From Iris pallida (Eukaryota; Streptophyta; Magnoliopsida; Asparagales; Iridaceae), in NCBI GenBank assembly GCA_029216955.1, contig JANAVB010005597.1:43536535-43600534 (forward strand): DNA of 64,000 nt. The letters run 5' to 3'. This document shows, piece after piece, positions 47,685-59,051 of this stretch; the stretch's first letter is position 1, and each line of letters starts with the position of its first letter. The notes beneath the pieces are model-generated. The model saw only the letters and a list, made by a program, of their open reading frames with translations, was not told the DNA's origin and did not search any database. The translations under genes were made by a program, and so were the position numbers.

Positions 47685-49961
47685 AGGCTGTGTGTGTGTG
47701 TGGAGAATACAAGAGAGTGTGTAGGAAACCTGTGTACAGGAATACCAGTGAAGTGATACACTGATATACATTGTGTGCATAAAATCCTGAAATCAGTGAG
47801 TAGGAATCTGGGAATAAAAGACTTAGTCTACATTTGAACCAAAATCAGTGGCTACATTTGTGTGAACCTTAGTTAACAATGAACTCAGCTATATGCTAAA
47901 CAAAAAGAAAGAAATCCATGAAACAGTGAAGCCCCAACCCATGTCCAGGTTTTAGGAAATCAGCAATGCCAATGTCAGGTGACTTAGGTTCAGCCATGAA
48001 CCAACCCAAATTCAGTCTCAGGTTTTATAGTGAGAGCATTGCTATTTCAGAAATGCAGGAAAATATAGGATACATAAATTCTCAGGATCAAGAAAGGGAA
48101 CTCAGATTCATCTTAATACAAAAACAGTATACACAAAATCTCAGGTTTAATATCAACCCATTCTCAGGTTCAACAATTGAAAGGAAGGAATTCAAATCTA
48201 GCAATGGATCATTCCCAGGTTATTAGAACTAAGGATCAATTCATGTAATGAAGGGGAGACCAATTTCCAAGTTTTAACAGAGATTCTCAGGTTATTACTC
48301 TAACAAGACTTAAACAGTCAAGCCCAAATCTCATTCTCAGATTAGCACAAGTAATGTAAGGAAACCAATTACCAGATTAACAGTGAATCTTAGTTAATGA
48401 GTGGTGAAGTCTCATGTAGCAGTGAATGCTATAACAGTTAGTAACAGTTGAAACCAACTCGAATACTAAAATCCATTTCTACAAATCCCAAGCCAATCTC
48501 GAATGCCATATACTCAGCTAACATGATTTGTAACATATAGGGACCATAATCAGTGAACAACTTCAACAAAATAGGGAATTAAATGAGTTTGAAAAACTGG
48601 AAGTACACGTATCAGAGCATGTATCAGGAAATTACTGTTCGAACCCATTTCGAGCCAAAACACAACATTAAACCTAAACTGATATGCAAACCTAATATAA
48701 CAGAGATTAACCATCATGTTTAGGATCTAACTAATACTTAAAACATAATTTTAAAACATTAAAATCGATTAAACACATGAATATAATCTCAGAACATACT
48801 CACACACAGTACACGACCCTTGCACAGGCAAATACGTGTCCGACACGACACCATAGGTCATGCCACTCGAGGAGCATCGTGTCAGACACTGCCCCAACGT
48901 GTCCAGTGAAAATCACGTGTTCTAGTGCCGTGTCCAGTGAGCAATCGGGTTCGTGCAGCAGGGGAATGAACCGAACTCAAGCCAGTGTGCACAGCAGTGT
49001 CCAACCCGATTTGCACCCGACACAGACACAAAACCACCATGGTCCCTTCACAAAAATTGAAGAGCAAACCTAGATCTACATTCCTCTTCAAATAGAATTT
49101 TAAAACAACAATATTAATCTCTTAGGGGCATTTCGTCGAACACCCTATATACACGACTGATACGTGTCCGAATGGACACAAAACTCAAGACACCCGACAC
49201 AAAACCTATACTGATACTTAGGGGACTCCTAGGGCTCCCTAATAATGAAGACAAATTGAAATTTCATGGAGATTTGAGAGAGTTACCTAAGCTTGAACTT
49301 CTCAAGAAAACCCCTCTTTTAATGGCTCTCCTCTTGATGTCCCAATCCACAAAATAACCTCAAACTGAAATAAAAAATTTATGACAACAAGAATAGGTAG
49401 ATTAGGATCTAATGGAATGAATTAGAAAGAAAAAAGGAAGAGGAAAGGAGTTCTAGGAATTAAAATATAATAGAAACTAACCTTTCTAAAACTTAGAGCT
49501 TTTCCTAAGAAAGAGGCAACCCTAGATTTTAGGAGTGTATTTATAGTGGGGGAATCCCTAGGTTAGACTAAGGTGGCCGGCCATCACTTCCTAGGGATTA
49601 GGGTTTGCTACTTTGGGCTTTGGGCCAAGTTACATAGGCTATGGTTTGATTTGATTAATAAGGACTCTAAATCATAAGCCATGACTTATGACTTTCTAAT
49701 TTCTATTACTAATTAGGTTCTAATGACCAAACCAAAGATTAGGCTAGGTTAGACTAGAGTCATATATCCTAACCAAGTCCATACTAACTAGGGTTAGCTC
49801 CTAGGTTGATCTACATGGGTCCAAATTAGCCAAAATCAATCTAGTCCAAACAATTCCAAAATAATTCCTAAAAATTTCCAAACATTCTAATAAATTCTAA
49901 TAAATTTAAATTACCCCAAAAATGACAAAAATACCCTCACACTAGAAATGTGGTAGTGACA
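45575..49961 (-). repeat. LTR of element A (4387 bp), shared by two units
   Basis: The complement starts TGTCACTACCACATTTC at 49961 and ends GGGTGCGGGTCGTGACA at 45575. It contains TA runs (47208-47287, 47309-47349), a GA run (47625-47682), a GTCAA-rich block (46904-47012) and the GCCCCCGAAGGGTGATAA units (about 46431-46505). It is followed by a leader on one side and preceded by a polypurine tract on the other, so it serves as 3' LTR of one unit and 5' LTR of the next. Confidence 0.9.
46904..47012 (-). promoter_or_regulatory. Cluster of W-box cores in the A LTR
   Basis: In the element's own orientation about eight TTGACC or TTGACT words lie within roughly 110 bp, with spacers such as TAGT and AGGG. 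The other LTR copy has the same cluster at 44295-44405. TTGAC(C/T) is the core bound by plant WRKY factors. Function here is inferred from motif density only. Confidence 0.5.
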
Positions 49962-49995
49962 AATCTATCCTCCTTAAAAGAATTTCGTCCTCGAA
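49962..49995 (-). promoter_or_regulatory. Polypurine tract of element A
   Basis: On the minus strand TTTCGAGGACGAAATTC, then TTTTAAGGAGGATAGATT, directly before the LTR start TGTCACTACC. Confidence 0.85.
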
Positions 49996-50040
49996 ATTGA
50001 AAGGCGAAATACATCTGATGAGAAGAATAGAAAGCCTACC

Positions 50041-50101
50041 TTACGGTCCAAAAAGATAAGGGTAGCGCTCGCGCATCTCATTCTCCCGCTCCCAGGTAGA
50101 C
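50041..50101 (-). pseudogene. pol: Last codons of element A integrase, separated by B
   Basis: On the minus strand TWERENEMRERYPYLFGP and a stop at 50041-50043. It completes the chromodomain-like end left open at 58590 on the other side of B. TAGAC (50097-50101) is one of B's target duplications. Confidence 0.9.
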
Positions 50102-51925
50102 TGTCACGCCCCGAGTCGACAAACCGTTCGTCCCCGGTGTTACTTTGCCGATTCGATCGTCCTCGCTAAGGCGTGATGCCGCACGAGCCTGGAGTTGCGC
50201 TCGTGCAAGGCAAGATGACAAGTTCTCAAATGGTTATCGTTAAATTTTGATATTAATACGCCAAGTCGAAACTTCACAATTCACATCAGAATATAAGACG
50301 CAGTATAGGAAGATAGAAATGCTTTTCATTCATAGCTTGCAACGAAGTGCAAGTCGTAATTTACATTGGATGCCGTTGCGGCTACATTGATTGAAAACAG
50401 AAAGAAGATACATTCGACAAGTTGCCTGAACTAACGCTTGCCGTCCCATACATTCGCCCCTTTATACATAAGCCGTCGACTTGAATTGGCTTCAAAATAC
50501 TTCAGTATAGGAAGAGCTTCAAAACGCCTCTCCGCACTTCAGCTCCAGTTTAGTTGGGCGCGCCCGTCGCACCTGGGGAAATTGGGGGAATGGGATTAGC
50601 ACACTTGCTAAGTGGACGAGACGAACCCACTCGTCTAAACCGACTCTGATTGTTAGGGTAGGCATGCTTTAGAGTTGTCTTTCTATTAGAACTAAATGAA
50701 TTCAGTTCATATTCGATAGCCATCTTTGCGTAATAAAGCATACAGTGAAACATAGCAGTTTATCATATTTCTTACCACGGCCGTGCTCGTCCCTGCATGA
50801 AAATAGAGATAATATTTACCCTGCATAAGACAATAGGTGAGCATGCTACTATCTTATATGCGGTCATTGATGTTACACATCACGTGGGACTATTCTCAAC
50901 GGCATTTCGGCCCGCTCAGTCTAGGTTGCAAGCCTGACTGACGGTCCCGCAATGCATCAGTGCCGAAGCACGATTATTCATTCCCCCTAGGTCGAGTCGA
51001 TTTCGATGCCCCGGATATCGATTCGAGGAAAATATCAACTTGTGCACAAGCTGTCCATGACCATGCCAATGCGTGAACAGTTTATATATGCAACCAGTTT
51101 TGTATAGCGCGGACAGTATTTAACGACATTATCATTTCCCCCAACTCATGCAATGTTTCATTTTCCTCAAGTCGTACTCCCGATTTAGCGTCCCGCAGGC
51201 ACCAAATTGTCCGAGGCATCATAACCCACAATCGCCGTTTCATAATATTTTGCAGCACTTGAAATAGTCTATCTTTTTCTGTAAACCTTAAACTTTTCGG
51301 TTTATGTGAAAAACTTGTATTTGTAAATCGATACGTTTTTCCCGAGTTCTTGACTTAGTGGATTGGCATGCAATTAACTTGGCATCGTTCGATTTGAATG
51401 GATTCGAAGCAAGGATTAAGTTTGCGGGACAGAATAGAAAAGAAGGCCGAATCACCCACCGATTACTTGGCTTCGTGCAGGTCGTCGAAGCGCTACGCAA
51501 CGTCAATCCTTAGTTACGCGAGCTCCTGCAATGCATCAACACTTTGTTAGATTTCCTTCTTTTCCCCTTGCATCGAAATTTGTAATTGCATCCTTGAAAA
51601 CGACGCGAAAGCACTTCAATCAAGCCAAGCGGCAAAGCTCCAAGAAAACCATACAGCGGTCCGGTCCCGTCGAAGGGACTCTTATAGAGAGCTCGCGCGC
51701 CGAGACGCAGCCCGCTGCATCTAGGACTTGTTCCAACAGAAGTCGTTCCATTAGTTGGATCGATTCTCGTATCTTCCGTCCAAATCGAATTGAATCGATG
51801 CCGCAAGGCGTTAACGTTTACCAAGCTTAGCGATCGAGTCAGATGGCCATCTAAGTTCCCGGCCGATCTGACTCGGCGCTAGCATATTATGAAGTTCCGT
51901 CGCCTATCGAAAGCGGGGCGCTACA
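50102..51925 (-). repeat. 3' LTR of element B (1824 bp)
   Basis: The complement runs TGTAGCGCCCCGC ... CGGGGCGTGACA. Same length as the 5' LTR. It is AT/GC mixed with no internal tandem repeats. Confidence 0.97.
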
Positions 51926-51985
51926 TAATATACCACCAAGAAAAAGTTTCGTCCCGAAACTTAAGAACAAGGGTCGGACCTTAAT

Positions 51986-54900
51986 TTAGACGAACAACGC
52001 AGGGTACTTCTCCTTCATCTCCGCCTCCATCTCCCATGTCGACTCCTCGACTGTATGGTTCCGCCAAAGCACGCGGACCAAGGACATCGACCGATTTCGC
52101 AGCACCTTTTCCTTGCGGTCCAAAATTTGAATAGGCTCCTCCGCGTAAGACAAGTCAGTACGCAGCTCCAACTGATCGAATCTAACCACGTGACTTGGAT
52201 CGTGCACGTATTTTCGAAGTTGTGAAACGTGGAAAACATCGTGCACATCGGCTAAGGCAGGAGGTAGCGCGATCTGATAAGCAACCGTCGCAACTCGCTC
52301 AATGATCTCGAAGGGGCCTACAAATCTCGGGCTCAATTTGCCTTTAACGCCGAACCGCATCACTCTGCGCATGGGCGTTACTTTCAGAAACACATGGTCC
52401 CCGGCCAAGAACTCTAGCGGTCGTCGACGAAGATCTGCGTAGCTCTTTTGTCGACTTTGTGCAATGCGGAGTCTATCTCGAATCAAGCGGACCTTTTCGA
52501 CGGCCTGCTCCACCAGTTCCGGTCCCAGCACTTGTCGCTCTCCGACGTCATCCCAGCATATCGGCGAACGGCACTTCCTCCCGTAGAGCGCTTCGTATGG
52601 AGCCATCCGAATACTCGACTGATAACTGTTGTTATACGCAAACTCCGTAAGCGGCAAATGCGTATCCCAACTAGTCTTTAGGTCGATCGCACACAGACGC
52701 AGCATGTCTTCTAGGATTTGATTCACCCTCTCCGTCTGTCCGTCTGTTTGGGGATGGTACGCCGAACTAAAGTTCAGTTTGGTTCCCATCGCCGCTTGGA
52801 GGCTCGTCCAGAAACGCGATAGGAATCGTCCGTCTCTGTCCGAAATTATTGAGGCCGGCACCCCGTGCAGTCGAACAATCTCATCGACGTAGATTTGCGC
52901 TAACCGATCGACGCTCCATCCTACTTTAATTGCGATGAAGTGAGCCGACTTGGTCAATCTATCAACAATGACCCAAATCGCGTCATTCCCCCGCGGCGTC
53001 TTCGGAAATCCCACAATGAAATCCATCGAGATATTGTCCCACTTCCACTCGGGAATGGGGATGTTCTGCAGCTCTCCGCCGGGCCTCTGGTATTCCGCCT
53101 TCACCTGCTGACACGCCATGCATTGCGATACGAACGTAGCCACGTCTTTCTTCATGCCGTGCCACCAAAAGTTTGTGCGCAAGTCCTTGTACATCTTGGT
53201 GCTCCCAGGATGTAACGAGTACTTCGCATAATGTGCCTCCGTCAGAATTTCTTTTCTAAGTTCGGCAGTTTCAGGAATGCAGAGCCTTCCCTTTAGTCGC
53301 ATCGTCCCGTCTCCGTCTTCCGCAAAGTCAGTCGCCCTTCCCGTTGAAATCAGCTTGCGCATCTTCTTCAGGAATGAGTCGTCCTCCTGTGCGGTCTTTA
53401 TCTTGCTAAGCAGGCTCGATCCTAACTTCAGTTGAGCTAGGTACAGGTGTCGATACTCAATTCCAAGTTCGATACCCATCGCTTCAAGGTCTCGCTTTAT
53501 CTCCTTGTTTATGGCCAGTGTTCCCATAAACATTCTGCTGAGTGCGTCGGCCACCACGTTTCCCTTGCCCGGCGTATACTCGATCGTTAGCTCGTAATTT
53601 TTTATGAGTTCGAGCCATCGTCGCTGTCGTAGGTTGAGTTCTCGTTGCATGAACAAGTACTTCAGGCTTTTATGATCTGTGTAGATTCTGCATGCTACAC
53701 CGTAGAGATAGTGCCGCCATAACTTCAATGCAAAGACGATCGCCGCCAATTCTAAGTCGTGCGTCGGGTAATTTTTCTCGTGCTGCTTCAACTGCCGTGA
53801 AGCGTAGGAGATGACTTTGTCTCTCTGCATGAGTACGCACCCGAGGCCAGTTCCTGACGCATCGCTGAATATCTGAAAGCCTTCGGGACCGTCTGGAAGT
53901 GCAAGGATTGGGGCTGAGACGAGCCGTTGCTTCAACTCTTGAAAGCTGGATTCACAGTCGTCGCTCCATTCGAATACTACTCCCTTCTGGGTGAGGCGAG
54001 TCAGAGGCGACGCTAGTTTTGAGAAGCTTCGCACGAATCTACGATAGTAGCCCGCTAAGCCCAGGAAGCTCCGAATGTCGCTAGCCGAGGCAGGTCGTTT
54101 CCAATCCACCACCGCATCAATCTTCTTTGGGTCCACCGCGACACCTTCGGCAGAGATTACGTGCCCAAGGAAGGTCACGCTACTCATCCAGAACTCGCAC
54201 TTACTCTGCTTGGCGTACAATTTGTTTTCACGCAGAATCTGCAGTACCGTCTTCAAATGTTCCGTGTGCTCTTCCCGATTCTTTGAGTAGACAAGGATAT
54301 CGTCGATGAATACGACTACAAATTTATCTATTTGAGGTCGGAAGACTCGGTTCATCAGATCCATGAAAGCGGCAGGGGCATTCGTCAAACCGAACGGCAT
54401 GACGAGGAATTCGTAATGACCATATCGAGTGCGGAAGGCAGACTTCGATATGTCGTCGGACTTGATCTTCAACTGATGATAGCCTGAACGAAGATCGATT
54501 TTTGAAAATATTACCGCGCCTTGCAGTTGGTCAAACAAGTCGTCGATTCGCGGCAAAGGATACTTGTTCCGCACGGTCGCCTTGTTGAGTTCCCGATAGT
54601 CGATGCATAGCCGCAACGACCCATCTTTCTTCTTCACGAACAGTACGGGAGCTCCCCACGGAGAGACGCTAGGGCGAATAAATCCGCGGTCTAGCAACTC
54701 TTGTAATTGCACCTTCAGTTCTGCTGGAGCCATTCGGTAAGGCGCCTTTGATATCGGCCGCGTATCCGGAAAGTTGTCGATGCTGAATTCAATTTCTCGA
54801 TCCGGCGGCATCCCGGGCATCTCGTCAGGAAAGACGTCAGGAAAATCTGCCACAACATTAGTCTGCATTGTGTTTGTATTATCCGTCCGTGTGTCTCGAA

Positions 54901-56584
54901 CTGATGCCAAGTATCCCGCACAGCCGGAACGCAGCATACGCCTTGCCGAGATTGCCGACACCATCATCGCCGTCTTCGAGGCCATATCGCACAAATATGA
55001 GAACTCTGTCTCACCAGGAAGGCGAAACACCACTCTCTTCTCCGCGCACTCGATCGTTGCACGACAAGCGCCCAACCAATCCATGCCCAGGATTATGTCG
55101 TAATCTTTGATGTCTAGCACGACGGCATCCAAGGATAGATATCTTCCCCCGACGTAAAGGTGGCCATCCCTACAAATAAAGTTCGCAGGCATATCGACTC
55201 CCGACGGAGTGCTAACGCTAATATTTATATCTAGTGATTGCATGGTTATTTTATTTTCTTTCGCAAAATCAGCAGATATAAAGCTATGCGTCGCACCCGA
55301 ATCGAATAGGACTCGTGCAGGTATACTTTTGTAGAGTAATATACCTGTTACAACAGTATTGGACGCGTGCGCCTCGTCCCGAGTTAAGGCATAAACTCGG
55401 CCTTGAGCTCCGTGGCGTTGGTTCTGCTGGTTGACGGGCACCGCATTTGCGCCTTGCAATATCGGCGCTTTATGCGGGTTCGGGACGTTCCTCGGTGGAT
55501 TGTGTTGATTCGGACCTTTGTGCGGACAATATGTAACTATATGGCCTACCTCGCCACATTTATAGCAAGATCTCGTGACGCAGTCGACGGTTCGGTGCCC
55601 ACGCCTACCGCACCTGGTGTAGTGCTGACTGCCATGGCCTCGATCATCGAACCTGTTCGGACGCTTTGTTATTCCCGATCCCCCGGCGCCGGCGTCGTTA
55701 GGACGCTTGTTGAAGTGGTTACGGATGCCTCTACTCGACATATGGCCAAAGATGCGTTCACTATTAAGAGCGGCATTATAGGATTCACGGTATGTTTGGC
55801 ACCTTTGATTCACGACGTCCCTTCGCAGTTCGTCATTTAGGCCCTGTTGGAAGCGCTCACACCAGGCTTCCTTGTTGGGCAGAAAGGCGCCGGCAAACTT
55901 TGCCAGCTTTGAGAAGCTCGAATCATAATCGTCGACAGACATATTTCCCTGTCGCAGCATCATGAACTCGTCTTCTTTTTGTTGACGGACGGCGCGAGGA
56001 ACGTACTGTTCGAGGAAGGCTCCCTTGAACATTTTCCAGGAAATCGTGGCGTCTGTATCTGCTTCATAGATTTCCTGCTTTTTAGCGGCCCACCAGTCAT
56101 ACGCCCTCAGTTGTAACTGTAACGCCGCACAAGTTACCCGCTGGGACCCTTCGATGCTAAGCAGATTAAACAGGTCCTCCATCTCCGCGAGCCATCCCAC
56201 GATCACATCAGGCTCCGCTCGGCCGTTGAACTTCGGTGGATTCATCTTGCGGAACTCCTTTGCCTTGAACAAGGAAGAAGAATCTATCATTTGCGGTTGA
56301 GTCTCTTCTTCCTCGTTTTCTTCTTGGTTGCCTTGGTTTCCCTCGGGCCCTTCGTCCGTCGTCTTCGTGTTGCCCGCCATTCTGCTGACTATCTGAGTCA
56401 GGGCATTCATTTGTCTTTGTTGCGCTTCGAATTGGACTTTGAATTGTGTCTGAAGCTGCTGCTGCTGCAGCTCCATCAACTGTAGCATCTTTTGCATAGT
56501 CGTCTCGCTAGGCTCGGTGCTTTTTGTGCTCGACGTACTATCTACAGTTTGGGTTGGGGCGGGATTGTTCCTTTTCTTAGTCAT
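51986..56584 (-). CDS. gag-pol: gag-pol polyprotein of element B (1532 aa)
   Basis: One frame from ATG at 56584 to TAA at 51986. Gln-rich N-terminus (about 30-75); capsid region (about 110-270, with WWAAKKQ and FLEQYVPR); two zinc knuckles near 328 and 340, the first with Tyr in place of its first Cys ([14 protein letters not shown]), the second complete ([14 protein letters not shown]); protease [10 protein letters not shown] (about 428); reverse transcriptase with [12 protein letters not shown] (about 760); RNase H with [27 protein letters not shown] and VADALSR; integrase with an H-x6-H and CMAC zinc finger (about 1115-1155) and catalytic D, D, E (MDFIVG, SDRDGRF, TERVNQ); GPFEII module (about 1428); chromodomain-like end ([14 protein letters not shown]). 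It would make the proteins for particle assembly, reverse transcription and chromatin-guided integration. No stop or frameshift is seen. Apart from the knuckle change it looks competent. Confidence 0.95.
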   Translation of the reverse strand: MTKKRNNPAPTQTVDSTSSTKSTEPSETTMQKMLQLMELQQQQLQTQFKVQFEAQQRQMNALTQIVSRMAGNTKTTDEGPEGNQGNQEENEEEETQPQMIDSSSLFKAKEFRKMNPPKFNGRAEPDVIVGWLAEMEDLFNLLSIEGSQRVTCAALQLQLRAYDWWAAKKQEIYEADTDATISWKMFKGAFLEQYVPRAVRQQKEDEFMMLRQGNMSVDDYDSSFSKLAKFAGAFLPNKEAWCERFQQGLNDELRRDVVNQRCQTYRESYNAALNSERIFGHMSSRGIRNHFNKRPNDAGAGGSGITKRPNRFDDRGHGSQHYTRCGRRGHRTVDCVTRSCYKCGEVGHIVTYCPHKGPNQHNPPRNVPNPHKAPILQGANAVPVNQQNQRHGAQGRVYALTRDEAHASNTVVTGILLYKSIPARVLFDSGATHSFISADFAKENKITMQSLDINISVSTPSGVDMPANFICRDGHLYVGGRYLSLDAVVLDIKDYDIILGMDWLGACRATIECAEKRVVFRLPGETEFSYLCDMASKTAMMVSAISARRMLRSGCAGYLASVRDTRTDNTNTMQTNVVADFPDVFPDEMPGMPPDREIEFSIDNFPDTRPISKAPYRMAPAELKVQLQELLDRGFIRPSVSPWGAPVLFVKKKDGSLRLCIDYRELNKATVRNKYPLPRIDDLFDQLQGAVIFSKIDLRSGYHQLKIKSDDISKSAFRTRYGHYEFLVMPFGLTNAPAAFMDLMNRVFRPQIDKFVVVFIDDILVYSKNREEHTEHLKTVLQILRENKLYAKQSKCEFWMSSVTFLGHVISAEGVAVDPKKIDAVVDWKRPASASDIRSFLGLAGYYRRFVRSFSKLASPLTRLTQKGVVFEWSDDCESSFQELKQRLVSAPILALPDGPEGFQIFSDASGTGLGCVLMQRDKVISYASRQLKQHEKNYPTHDLELAAIVFALKLWRHYLYGVACRIYTDHKSLKYLFMQRELNLRQRRWLELIKNYELTIEYTPGKGNVVADALSRMFMGTLAINKEIKRDLEAMGIELGIEYRHLYLAQLKLGSSLLSKIKTAQEDDSFLKKMRKLISTGRATDFAEDGDGTMRLKGRLCIPETAELRKEILTEAHYAKYSLHPGSTKMYKDLRTNFWWHGMKKDVATFVSQCMACQQVKAEYQRPGGELQNIPIPEWKWDNISMDFIVGFPKTPRGNDAIWVIVDRLTKSAHFIAIKVGWSVDRLAQIYVDEIVRLHGVPASIISDRDGRFLSRFWTSLQAAMGTKLNFSSAYHPQTDGQTERVNQILEDMLRLCAIDLKTSWDTHLPLTEFAYNNSYQSSIRMAPYEALYGRKCRSPICWDDVGERQVLGPELVEQAVEKVRLIRDRLRIAQSRQKSYADLRRRPLEFLAGDHVFLKVTPMRRVMRFGVKGKLSPRFVGPFEIIERVATVAYQIALPPALADVHDVFHVSQLRKYVHDPSHVVRFDQLELRTDLSYAEEPIQILDRKEKVLRNRSMSLVRVLWRNHTVEESTWEMEAEMKEKYPALFV

Positions 56585-56586
56585 TC

Positions 56587-56639
56587 CTACAAAACAGAGT
56601 AAACCCGTTAGTATTTTTCAAAAATATCTACGGGCTTAC
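56587..56639 (-). other. Candidate 53-nt leader intron of element B
   Basis: On the minus strand a donor CATACAG|GTAAGCCC (junction 56640/56639), a branch-site-like TACTAAC about 27 bases before the acceptor, and a T-rich stretch ending TCTGTTTTGTAG (56587), with the gag ATG two bases further on. All four signals are close to consensus. At 53 nt it is shorter than most plant introns, so splicing is uncertain. Confidence 0.45.
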
Positions 56640-56750
56640 CTGTATGGAACTCTTATTTCACGCAACATGCCGACAAGCATTCAATCGAGCCATCGCAACG
56701 GACATTCCAATAATGAAACATCTTTCGAAAATCCGAGGAAACATAACTGA

Positions 56751-56762
56751 GCTCTGATACCA
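56751..56762 (-). promoter_or_regulatory. Primer-binding site of element B, initiator-Met type
   Basis: On the minus strand TGGTATCAGAGC, three bases after the 5' LTR end. It is a perfect match to the common plant initiator-Met PBS. Confidence 0.92.
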
Positions 56763-56765
56763 ATT

Positions 56766-58589
56766 TGTCACGCCCCGAGTCGACAAACCGTTCGTCCCCG
56801 GTGTTACTTTGCCGATTCGATCGTCCTCGCTAAGGCGTGATGCCGCACGAGCCTGGAGTTGCGCTCGTGCAAGGCAAGATGACAAGTTCTCAAATAGTTA
56901 TCGTTAAATTTTGATATTAATACGCCAAGTCGAAACTTCACAATTCACATCAGAATATAAGACGCAGTATAGGAAGATAGAAATGTTTTTCATTCATAGC
57001 TTGCAACGAAGTGCAAGTCGTAATTTACATTGGATGCCGTTGCGGCTACATTGATTGAAAACAGAAAGAAGATACATTCGACAAGTTGCCTGAACTAACG
57101 CTTGCCGTCCCATACATTTGCCCCTTTATACATAAGCCGTCGACTTGAATTGGCTTCAAAATACTTCAGTATAGGAAGAGCTTCAAAACGCCTCTCCGCA
57201 CTTCAGCTCCAGTTTAGTTGGGCACGCCCGTCGCACCTGGGGAAATTGGGGGAATGGGATTAGCACACTTGCTAAGTGGACGAGACGAACCCACTCATCT
57301 AAACCGACTCTGATTGTTAGGGTAGGCATGCTTTAGAGTTGTCTTTCTATTAGAACTAAATGAATTCAGTTCATATTCGATAGCCATCTTTGCGTAATAA
57401 AGCATACAGTGAAACATAGCAGTTTATCATATTTCTTACCACGGCCGTGCTCGTCCCTGCATGAAAACAGAGATAATATTTACCCTGCATAAGACAATAG
57501 GTGAGCATGCTACTATCTTATATGCGGTCATTGATGTTACACATCACGTGGGACTATTCTCAACGGCATTTCGGCCCGCTCAGTCTAGGTTGCAAGCCTG
57601 ACTGACGGTCCCGCAATGCATCAGTGCCGAAGCACGATTATTCATTCCCCCTAGGTCGAGTCGATTCCGATGCCCCGGATATCGATTCGAGGAAAATATC
57701 AACTTGTGCACAAGCTGTCCATGACCATGCCAATGCGTGAACAGTTTATATATGCAACCAGTTTTGTATAGCGCGGACAGTATTTAACGACATTATCATT
57801 TCCCCCAACTCATGCAATGTTTCATTTTCCTCAAGTCGTACTCCCGATTTAGCGTCCCGCAGGCACCAAATTGTCCGAGGCATCATAACCCACAATCGCC
57901 GTTTCATAATATTTTGCAGCACTTGAAATAGTCTATCTTTTTCTGTAAACCTTAAACTTTTCGGTTTATGTGAAAAACTTGTATTTGTAAATCGATACGT
58001 TTTTCCCGAGTTCTTGACTTAGTGGATTGGCATGCAATTAACTTGGCATCGTTCGATTTGAATGGATTCGAAGCAAGGATTAAGTTTGCGGGACAGAATA
58101 GAAAAGAAGGCCGAATCACCCACCGATTACTTGGCTTCGTGCAGGTCGTCGAAGCGCTACGCAACGTCAATCCTTAGTTACGCGAGCTCCTGCAATGCAT
58201 CAACACTTTGTTAGATTTCCTTCTTTTCCCCTTGCATCGAAATTTGTAATTGCATCCTTGAAAACGACGCGAAAGCACTTCAATCAAGCCAAGCGGCAAA
58301 GCTCCAAGAAAACCATACAGCGGTCCGGTCCCGTCGAAGGGACTCTTATAGAGAGCTCGCGCGCCGAGACGCAGCCCGCTGCATCTAGGACTTGTTCCAA
58401 CAGAAGTCGTTCCATTAGTTGGATCGATTCTCGTATCTTCCGTCCAAATCGAATTGAATCGATGCCGCAAGGCGTTAACGTTTACCAAGCTTAGCGATCG
58501 AGTCAGATGGCCATCTAAGTTCCCGGCCGATCTGACTCGGCGCTAGCATATTATGAAGTTCCGTCGCCTATCGAAAGCGGGGCGCTACA
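56766..58589 (-). repeat. 5' LTR of element B (1824 bp)
   Basis: Differs from the 3' LTR at about seven sites seen by eye, for example A/G near 56896, T/C near 56986 and T/C near 57118, with no indels. Confidence 0.97.
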
Positions 58590-58956
58590 TAGACTCTCCT
58601 GGAGAATGATGCCTCCATGCAACGCACACTAAGGGTATCACCTGGTTCCTCAGAACCTTCTCCCGTCGATCCAGAATCTCCACTGGCTGCTCTGGATAGC
58701 TGAGAGAAGGCCCAACCTCTATCTCTGAATGATCGAGCACATGGCTAGGGTCAGCCACGTACCATCTCAACTGTGATACATGAAATATGTTATGGATCCC
58801 CACTAGTACAGGCGGCAAGTCTAGCCTGTATGCAACGTCACCGACTCTCCCGCTGATTACGAAAGGGCCGATGAAGCGCGGGCTAAGCTTTCCGCCTCCA
58901 CCAAAACGTATCGTACCACGAGTCGGAGATATCCTCAAGAAAACCTGGTCTCCGAC
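58590..58956 (-). pseudogene. pol: Integrase C-terminus of element A, second exon
   Basis: On the minus strand it begins GTCGGAGACCAGG (VGDQVFL) directly after an intron acceptor. It continues RISPTRG, LSPRFIGPFVI (GPF module) and HNIFHVSQLRWYV, then the chromodomain-like DRREKVLRNQ and VAWRHHSPGES, where element B interrupts it. The same frame continues at 50101. Confidence 0.9.
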
Positions 58957-59051
58957 CTAATCACAAGCAAGGTCTCAATTAAAATAATAAACAAACATGA
59001 TCAAAAATCACAAACAAGGAAACCTAAATCTAATCCTACTCTAATCTGTAC
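58957..59051 (-). other. 95-nt intron in the integrase gene of element A
   Basis: On the minus strand the coding sequence reads LEFE, then GTACAGATTAG ... TTGTGATTAG, then VGDQVFL. Removing exactly 95 nt restores the uninterrupted LEF-x-VGD-x-VF sequence that elements E and B have without a gap. It is AT-rich, phase 0, with a TTTTAATTGAG branch-like site near its end. Retained, it gives a stop after about 15 codons. Confidence 0.75.

Larger units (their letters stand above)
50102..58589 (-). mobile_element. Full-length, young Tekay-type gypsy element B
   Basis: 8488 bp. LTRs of 1824 bp each (TGTAGCGCC ... GGGGCGTGACA on the minus strand) are flanked by TAGAC at 50097-50101 and 58590-58594. 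The internal region has an initiator-Met PBS, one open 1532-codon gag-pol frame and a polypurine tract (CTTGGTGGTATATTA). I count about seven LTR-to-LTR differences, all transitions, so the insertion is recent. It lies in the integrase gene of element A. Confidence 0.97.
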
